Shown piece by piece: positions 6,188-9,632 of a stretch of DNA of 9,632 bases (position 1 is its first letter; each line of letters begins with the position of its first letter). The translations under genes were made by a program, and so were the position numbers. The stretch is taken from assembly GCF_937906425.1 (NCBI RefSeq), contig NZ_CALCYR010000024.1, forward strand, positions 1 to 9,632, in the 5' to 3' direction. Below the pieces are notes generated by a model. The model searched no databases, was not told where the DNA came from, and was given only the letters and a program-made list of their open reading frames with translations. This stretch comes from an uncultured Methanobrevibacter sp. (GTDB lineage Archaea; Methanobacteriota; Methanobacteria; Methanobacteriales; Methanobacteriaceae).

Positions 6188-7119
6188 AGCCGATTTTTGG
6201 ATTTTTCAATATTTGTTTCTTTAATTAGATATATTGGCCTATTTTTCACTTCAAGATAAGTTTTTTCCAAATATTTCCCCAAAATACCAATGGAAAATAG
6301 TTGTACTCCTCCTAATAGCAAAATTATACATATTGTGGAGGCCCATCCTTGAACTGGATCCGAATAAAGTAAATTCTTTAAAACAACAAAAAGAATGAGC
6401 AAAAATGCAATTATTGAAAAAATTATGCCTAAAAAAGTTGAAATAGATAATGGTGCTGTTGTGAAACTTACAATTCCTTCAATGGAATATTGAACCAAAC
6501 CCCAAAAAGACCAGCTTGTCTCGCCAGCAGCCCTTTCAACGTTTTCATATTCTAGCCATTTTGTTTTAAAACCGACCCATTGAAACAATCCCTTTGAAAA
6601 TCGGTTGTATTCATCGAGTCTTAAAATTGCATCAATAACTTGTCGAGTCATTAAACGAAAATCCCTTGCACCATCAACAAGCTCTACATTTGAAAACCTA
6701 TTCATCAATTTATAAAATAATCTTGCAAAAAATGACCTTATTGGAGGTTCTCCCTTTCTAGAAACCCTCCTAGTTCCAATAATATCAAAATCAGTAGTTT
6801 TTATTAAATCAAGCATATCTATAATTAATTCTGGAGGGTCTTGTAAATCAACATCCATCACAACAACATAATCTCCTTGGGAATTTTCAAGACCTGCATA
6901 TAATGCTGCCTCTTTTCCAAAATTCCTTGAAAAAGATAGGTATTTAACATCTTTCAAATCTTTAATCTTTGTCAGACTATTATCAGTAGAACCGTCATTT
7001 ATAAAAATAATTTCATAGTCCTCTTCAATACTCTTCAGTATTTTAGTGATGGCATCATAAAATAGCGGTATGGTTTCTTCTTCATTATAGCATGGAACAA
7101 CAATACTGATTAGTTTCAT
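6184..7119 (-). CDS. GtrB/Dpm1-like family 2 glycosyltransferase (polyprenyl-phosphate sugar synthase)
   Basis: A 311-residue protein with a cytoplasmic GT-A domain followed by two membrane helices (about 224-248 and 258-282), the architecture and length of GtrB/YfdH-type enzymes. Motifs: SIVVPCYNEEE (5-15), INDGSTDNS (40-48), the metal-binding DxD in DVDLQDPPE (Asp89-Asp91), GARDFRLM (150-157), FSKGLFQWVGF (174-184) and RAAGETSWSFW (196-206). Such enzymes join a nucleotide sugar to dolichyl or polyprenyl phosphate on the cytoplasmic face; in GtrB the sugar is usually glucose, but it cannot be assigned here. It is the first gene of the minus-strand cluster. No ribosome binding site precedes the ATG; instead an AT dinucleotide tract ends two bases before it. 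Starting further downstream would remove the nucleotide-binding strand, so the start is secure. Confidence 0.93.
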   Translation of the reverse strand: MKLISIVVPCYNEEETIPLFYDAITKILKSIEEDYEIIFINDGSTDNSLTKIKDLKDVKYLSFSRNFGKEAALYAGLENSQGDYVVVMDVDLQDPPELIIDMLDLIKTTDFDIIGTRRVSRKGEPPIRSFFARLFYKLMNRFSNVELVDGARDFRLMTRQVIDAILRLDEYNRFSKGLFQWVGFKTKWLEYENVERAAGETSWSFWGLVQYSIEGIVSFTTAPLSISTFLGIIFSIIAFLLILFVVLKNLLYSDPVQGWASTICIILLLGGVQLFSIGILGKYLEKTYLEVKNRPIYLIKETNIEKSKNRL

Positions 7120-7121
7120 GC

Positions 7122-7138
7122 ATATATATATATATATA
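7122..7138. repeat. AT dinucleotide tract (AT)8 abutting the GT2 start
   Basis: Seventeen bases of uninterrupted alternating AT lie two bases upstream of the ATG (7119) of the first glycosylation gene. It is too close to serve as that gene's TATA box unless translation started later, so it probably lies in the leader, in the place where a ribosome binding site would be expected. Dinucleotide tracts change length by slippage. Confidence 0.85.
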
Positions 7139-7390
7139 CTTTTTGAATTGAATTTAGAGCTTAAAAAATAATTAAAATTAAAAAATAAAGATATTTAACT
7201 AGTTTAAGATAAAATAAAATAAAATTATAAAAATTAATATAATAAAAATTAATAAAATTTCCTTAATTAATAAAAAATTTTCTTATATTAATTTTGAAAA
7301 TTTTTTTTGAATTTTTTAAAAATAAAAATTTTCTTTTTTAAAGATTTAAATTCTTAAAAAACAAATAAAAAATTATGTATACCAAAATGG

Positions 7391-7410
7391 AAATATATGA
7401 ATATATATAG
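7391..7410 (+). promoter_or_regulatory. TATA region of the MBL-fold hydrolase gene
   Basis: Two overlapping candidates, AAATATATGA (7391-7400) and ATATATATAG (7401-7410), lie 28-46 bases before the ATG. The left one, preceded by AAAATGG as a possible BRE, would start RNA near 7420 and keep the GGGGA ribosome binding site (7426-7430) in the leader. Confidence 0.5.
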
Positions 7411-7437
7411 TTATTGAAAACAATTGGGGAAATTTAA

Positions 7438-8301
7438 ATGTCTAAAAAAGCGTCTAATTTTCAAATTAAATTTATGGCAATGATGTATAGGGGAAAGGAA
7501 ATATTCAAGCCCCTTAATACAGGTTGGATAGATGAGCATGTTGCCTGTGTTAGGGAATACATTGCAAACATCTTCTTTTACACCAAAAACGGCAAGACAA
7601 TCATGATTGATGCAGGATATAACTATGATAGACTTGAAGAGAAGATGTCTTGGCTAGATATAGATCCAAAAGAGATTTCAGAAATTTTAATCACCCACCA
7701 GGACACAGATCATGTGGGAGCTGTTGAAACAGACAGCCCAGGACTCTTTAAGGATGCAAGACTATACATAGGGGAAATAGAAAACAGGTATTTGACAGGT
7801 GAAAAACGTAGAAAAGTTGGCTGGGGAACCTATAAGTTGCCAATGGTTGAAAGTGATAATGAAAGGGTTCTTCTAAAGGATGGGGAAGTCTTTGAGATTG
7901 ATGGAATAAAGATTGAGGCAATGCTTGTACCGGGCCACACTTGGGGACATATTGTCTATCTGATTGATGACAAATATCTTTTTACAGGAGATACGATTTG
8001 GTTTGGTGCAGACGGCGGATACAGCTTTATTTCCACATTGGCTGAAGACAATAAGCTTTCCATTAAATCATTGGAAGAACTTGAAAGAAAGTTAAGGGCT
8101 AAAAAGATTGAACCTCTAATCATTACAGGCCATACCGGTTGGACACAGGATTTGGATTGGGCATTCAAACACAAGGACAAGAAGTGCGCTCCATTTTCAA
8201 AAAGAGCACATGATCCTGAGGCCCCTTATGACGGTTATGACGAAAGTGATGACACAGAGGAAAACACAAGAAACTCCGGTTTCTTAAAAGCAAAACATTA
8301 A
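7438..8301 (+). CDS. Metallo-beta-lactamase-fold metallo-hydrolase
   Basis: A 287-residue soluble protein, no signal peptide or membrane segment. The fold's ligands appear in order: motif 1 MIDAG (56-60), motif 2 THQDTDHVG (His87, Asp91, His92), motif 3 GHTWGH (His167), motif 4 FTGDTIWFG (Asp185) and motif 5 ITGHTGW (His232). In motif 2 the usual second His of HxHxDH is Asp89, a variation that recurs in a known subset of MBL hydrolases and may alter the first metal site. The family hydrolyses esters, lactones, thioesters or phosphoesters; the substrate here cannot be assigned, and the general look is of the glyoxalase II/lactonase-like type. The C-terminus (259-278) is an acidic, probably flexible tail (AHDPEAPYDGYDESDD). 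The ATG follows GGGGA with seven bases of spacing. It is divergent from the glycosylation cluster and monocistronic. GC content is higher than in its neighbours. Confidence 0.92.
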   Translation: MSKKASNFQIKFMAMMYRGKEIFKPLNTGWIDEHVACVREYIANIFFYTKNGKTIMIDAGYNYDRLEEKMSWLDIDPKEISEILITHQDTDHVGAVETDSPGLFKDARLYIGEIENRYLTGEKRRKVGWGTYKLPMVESDNERVLLKDGEVFEIDGIKIEAMLVPGHTWGHIVYLIDDKYLFTGDTIWFGADGGYSFISTLAEDNKLSIKSLEELERKLRAKKIEPLIITGHTGWTQDLDWAFKHKDKKCAPFSKRAHDPEAPYDGYDESDDTEENTRNSGFLKAKH

Positions 8302-8304
8302 TTC

Positions 8305-8320
8305 TTTTTTTAATATTTTT
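8305..8320 (+). terminator. Oligo-T terminator after the MBL gene
   Basis: Seven Ts (8305-8311) begin three bases after the stop codon, followed by five more at 8316-8320, a plain archaeal U-tract terminator. Confidence 0.6.
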
Positions 8321-8390
8321 AAAGTTTTATAAAGTTTATTTTAACTAGTTTGACTTTAAAAAGATTAAAATAAATATTAAAATTGTTGAT

Positions 8391-8597
8391 TTAAATAGAA
8401 TAAACTTAATTAAAATTAATTTAAATAGAATAAAACCATTAAAAATTGATTAAAATTAATTAAAATAAAAAAACTAATTAAAAATTAATTAAAATTAATT
8501 TAAATAGAATAAAACTAATTAAAAATTGATTAAAATTAATTAAAATAAAAAAACTAATTAAAAATTGATTAAAATTAATTAAAATAAAAAAAACTAA
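8391..8597. repeat. AT-rich tandem repeat, about 40 bp period, in a gene-free stretch
   Basis: The 382-base spacer 8302-8683 contains no gene. Most of it is a tandem array in which AAAAATTGAT or AAAAATTAAT recurs at 8441, 8480, 8521 and 8560, followed by TAAAATTAATTAAAATAAAA or a variant. A second motif, TTAAATAGAATAAA, occurs at 8391, 8421 and 8500, so alternate units differ and a higher-order period near 79-80 bp is visible. There are no CRISPR-like spacers, since the units are contiguous. Confidence 0.75.
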
Positions 8598-8647
8598 TAA
8601 AAAATAAAATAAAATTCTTAAAAATAGATTTAATAAGTTAAATTGTT

Positions 8648-8671
8648 AAAAAAAAAGAAAAAAAGAAAAAA
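8648..8671 (-). terminator. Oligo-T terminator after the DUF4013 gene
   Basis: On the minus strand, three T-runs of six, seven and nine, each separated by one C, begin 12 bases after the stop codon. This is a strong archaeal-style U-tract terminator. Confidence 0.7.
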
Positions 8672-8683
8672 GGATTATTATAT

Positions 8684-9406
8684 TTATGCATCAGAATATA
8701 ATAAACCGTATGATCTGTATTGAACGAATCCCATATATACGCCGAAAATAGCGGATAATAAAGATCCGATAAATGAACCAACATCACCTAAGCCAGTGAA
8801 CAATCCAGCAATAAAGTTTAAAACACAAGATAAAATAGCAATAATAATTAAAATTGCAAGTACTTTAATAATTCCTACATCCCTAAGATCATTTATTGCT
8901 TCAGGTACATTTAAAGCGTCCCCGAGACTTTCAGAGTCTGCAAATCTACATTGTGCCATAATTAATGCTAATCCAAATACAATTAATAAAATAATTCCTA
9001 CAATTATTCCAAGAGTTTTATTGACTTGCGCTAATAACACCAAAACGATTATTGGAATAATCATGTAAATAATACCTACAATAATTAACTTAAGACCATT
9101 TATAACTTGTCTTGTAAAGTCAATGCTTGGAGCTTCTTCTCCTCTTAAAATACCTATTTTTATTATATCCAATTCATATCCGCTAATCAATAGGAATATG
9201 ACAAATACAATAATACCTCCTAAAATTCCTGATAAGCCTACAGTTCCAAAACTATCAAATGAAGTAGCACCTATTACAAATGGTCCAACACCAGTTAAAA
9301 CAAGAACTATTCCTGCAATAATACCTAAAGCAAGATAAATTGCAAGGGCTTTAATATTATTAATAGGATACATAATTGCATCACTTATAATTTCACCGAT
9401 TTCCAT
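8684..9406 (-). CDS. DUF4013-type multi-pass membrane protein
   Basis: A 240-residue, very hydrophobic protein with about six membrane segments (roughly 20-42, 56-77, 104-128, 133-152, 176-203, 206-228). The pattern SGYELDIIKIGILRGEEAP (75-93), followed by INGLKLIIVGIIYMIIPII (102-120), is what I know from DUF4013 (PF13197) proteins. These are abundant in Methanobrevibacter and relatives, often as several paralogues, with no assigned function. No catalytic motif or signal peptide is visible; the conserved hydrophilic loop between TM2 and TM3 is the only obvious site of interaction. The ATG is preceded by GAGG (9414-9417) with seven bases of spacing. A good promoter lies upstream and a strong T-tract terminator downstream, so it is monocistronic. 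Confidence 0.83.
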   Translation of the reverse strand: MEIGEIISDAIMYPINNIKALAIYLALGIIAGIVLVLTGVGPFVIGATSFDSFGTVGLSGILGGIIVFVIFLLISGYELDIIKIGILRGEEAPSIDFTRQVINGLKLIIVGIIYMIIPIIVLVLLAQVNKTLGIIVGIILLIVFGLALIMAQCRFADSESLGDALNVPEAINDLRDVGIIKVLAILIIIAILSCVLNFIAGLFTGLGDVGSFIGSLLSAIFGVYMGFVQYRSYGLLYSDA

Positions 9407-9428
9407 AATTTAACCTCATTTAATTTTC

Positions 9429-9446
9429 ACTCATTTATAATTGAGT
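9429..9446. promoter_or_regulatory. Small inverted repeat at the predicted DUF4013 start site
   Basis: ACTCA (9429-9433) and TGAGT (9442-9446) form 5-base arms around eight A/T bases, at the predicted transcription start. It could be a repressor half-site pair or chance; the arms are short. Confidence 0.25.
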
Positions 9447-9450
9447 ATTA

Positions 9451-9474
9451 TTATATAATATATAAGTTTTACCC
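9451..9474 (-). promoter_or_regulatory. Core promoter (BRE plus TATA) of the DUF4013 gene
   Basis: Read on the minus strand, GGGTAAAA (a BRE-like element) is followed by CTTATATATTATATAA (TATA box, 9451-9466). Transcription would start near 9434, leaving a leader of about 28 bases that contains the GAGG ribosome binding site. Confidence 0.6.
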
Positions 9475-9502
9475 TTATTTTTTAATTTTTTTAATAATTT
9501 AA

Positions 9503-9583
9503 TCTTTAATTAATAAATTAATCATAAAAATAGGTTCTTTAATTAAAGATAAAAAAAATTATTTATTAAAAATAAATTAAAGA
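9503..9583. promoter_or_regulatory. Three-part symmetrical operator-like element
   Basis: A perfect 14-bp palindrome, TCTTTAATTAAAGA (9536-9549), is flanked by single half-sites pointing inward: TCTTTAATTAA at 9503-9513 and TAAATTAAAGA at 9573-9583. The half-sites repeat at spacings of 33 and 34 bp, about three helical turns, and the layout is nearly symmetrical about the central palindrome. It lies between the DUF4013 promoter and a possible rightward promoter. Confidence 0.4.
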
Positions 9584-9584
9584 A

Positions 9585-9596
9585 TTTTTATATAAT
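9585..9596 (+). promoter_or_regulatory. Possible rightward promoter for a gene beyond the window
   Basis: TTTTTATATAAT is a good archaeal TATA match, two bases right of the last operator-like half-site. A start near 9617 would serve a gene outside this window; no coding sequence is visible before the edge. Confidence 0.3.
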
Positions 9597-9632
9597 CATT
9601 ATTAAATTGATAACTAAAAAAAGATTTTTTGA

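Larger units (their letters stand above)
7120..7437. other. Divergent intergenic region between the GT2 and MBL genes
   Basis: 318 bases without a gene, nearly all A/T. Besides the AT tract it holds an imperfectly spaced inverted repeat: AAAAAATTTTC at 7272-7282 and GAAAATTTTTT at 7296-7306, with a 13-base loop and further Ts. A third similar AAAAATTTTC lies at 7324-7333. The rightward promoter is near 7391-7410. A leftward TATA-like TTTTTATAAT (complement of about 7224-7233) could serve the glycosylation cluster with a leader of roughly 80 bases, but composition makes this weak. No RNA gene is visible. Confidence 0.5.

Noticed and set aside
7122..7138. AT tract as the TATA box of the GT2 gene
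   Set aside because: It would place the transcription start about 10-20 bases inside the gene, and no later start codon preserves the GT-A fold.
7272..7308. Hairpin followed by Ts read as a rho-independent terminator
   Set aside because: The stem is all A/T apart from one pair, no gene ends here on the plus strand, and archaeal termination does not need such hairpins.
8391..8597. CRISPR array
   Set aside because: Units are contiguous A/T repeats with no unique spacers, no palindromic GC-bearing repeat and no cas genes nearby.
8796..9338. Two plus-strand ORFs opposite the DUF4013 gene
   Set aside because: They are antisense shadows; the minus-strand frame has the membrane-protein pattern, ribosome binding site, promoter and terminator.

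Overview
The window looks like chromosomal DNA from a low-GC methanogenic archaeon, most likely Methanobrevibacter or a close relative in the Methanobacteriales. This is inferred from several things: very AT-rich spacers full of degenerate TTAATAAAA-type repeats, archaeal TATA-like boxes, ribosome binding sites that are variants of GGTGAT/GGAGG, use of TTG starts, oligo-T terminators without GC hairpins, and a DUF4013 membrane protein of the kind common in that genus. No rRNA, tRNA, CRISPR array, insertion sequence or phage gene was seen.

Layout. (1) 1-2723, plus strand: a repeat-rich AT spacer, an MFS transporter (265-1569) whose central loop is a 12 x 9 bp tandem repeat, a 28-bp tandem repeat that starts inside the transporter's last codons and runs into the spacer, then a DsbA/FrnE/YjbH-like thioredoxin-fold protein that has lost both active-site cysteines (1869-2723). 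(2) 2876-7119, minus strand: a cell-surface glycan modification cluster. In transcription order it holds a GtrB/Dpm1-like polyprenyl-phosphate glycosyltransferase, a possible 48-residue membrane peptide whose start overlaps the previous stop, a GtrA-type membrane protein, a WecH-like acyltransferase-3 protein, and a GT39-like GT-C membrane glycosyltransferase. (3) 7438-8301, plus strand: a metallo-beta-lactamase-fold hydrolase. (4) 8684-9406, minus strand: a DUF4013 membrane protein. A symmetrical operator-like element lies upstream of it, and a possible rightward promoter sits at the window edge.

How the genes may work together. The minus-strand cluster has the logic of bacterial gtrA-gtrB-gtr(type) glycan modification cassettes. 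The GT2 protein would load a sugar onto dolichyl or polyprenyl phosphate on the cytoplasmic face, GtrA would help move it across the membrane, the GT-C enzyme would transfer it to an acceptor outside the cell, and the acyltransferase would add an acyl (probably acetyl) group to a glycan. Sampled lines of this cluster are AT-richer than the flanking genes, which fits a separately acquired or fast-evolving surface module. An (AT)8 tract sits two bases before the first gene's start codon. The other genes look like independent transcription units.

The most unusual items are the gene-end-derived 28-bp repeat, the cysteine-less DsbA-like protein with a C-terminal winged-helix-like region, the in-frame repeat linker of the transporter, the possible hidden small ORF in the glycosylation cluster, and the three-part symmetrical operator-like element at the right edge. 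Nothing here amounts to a clearly new defence or mobile system.
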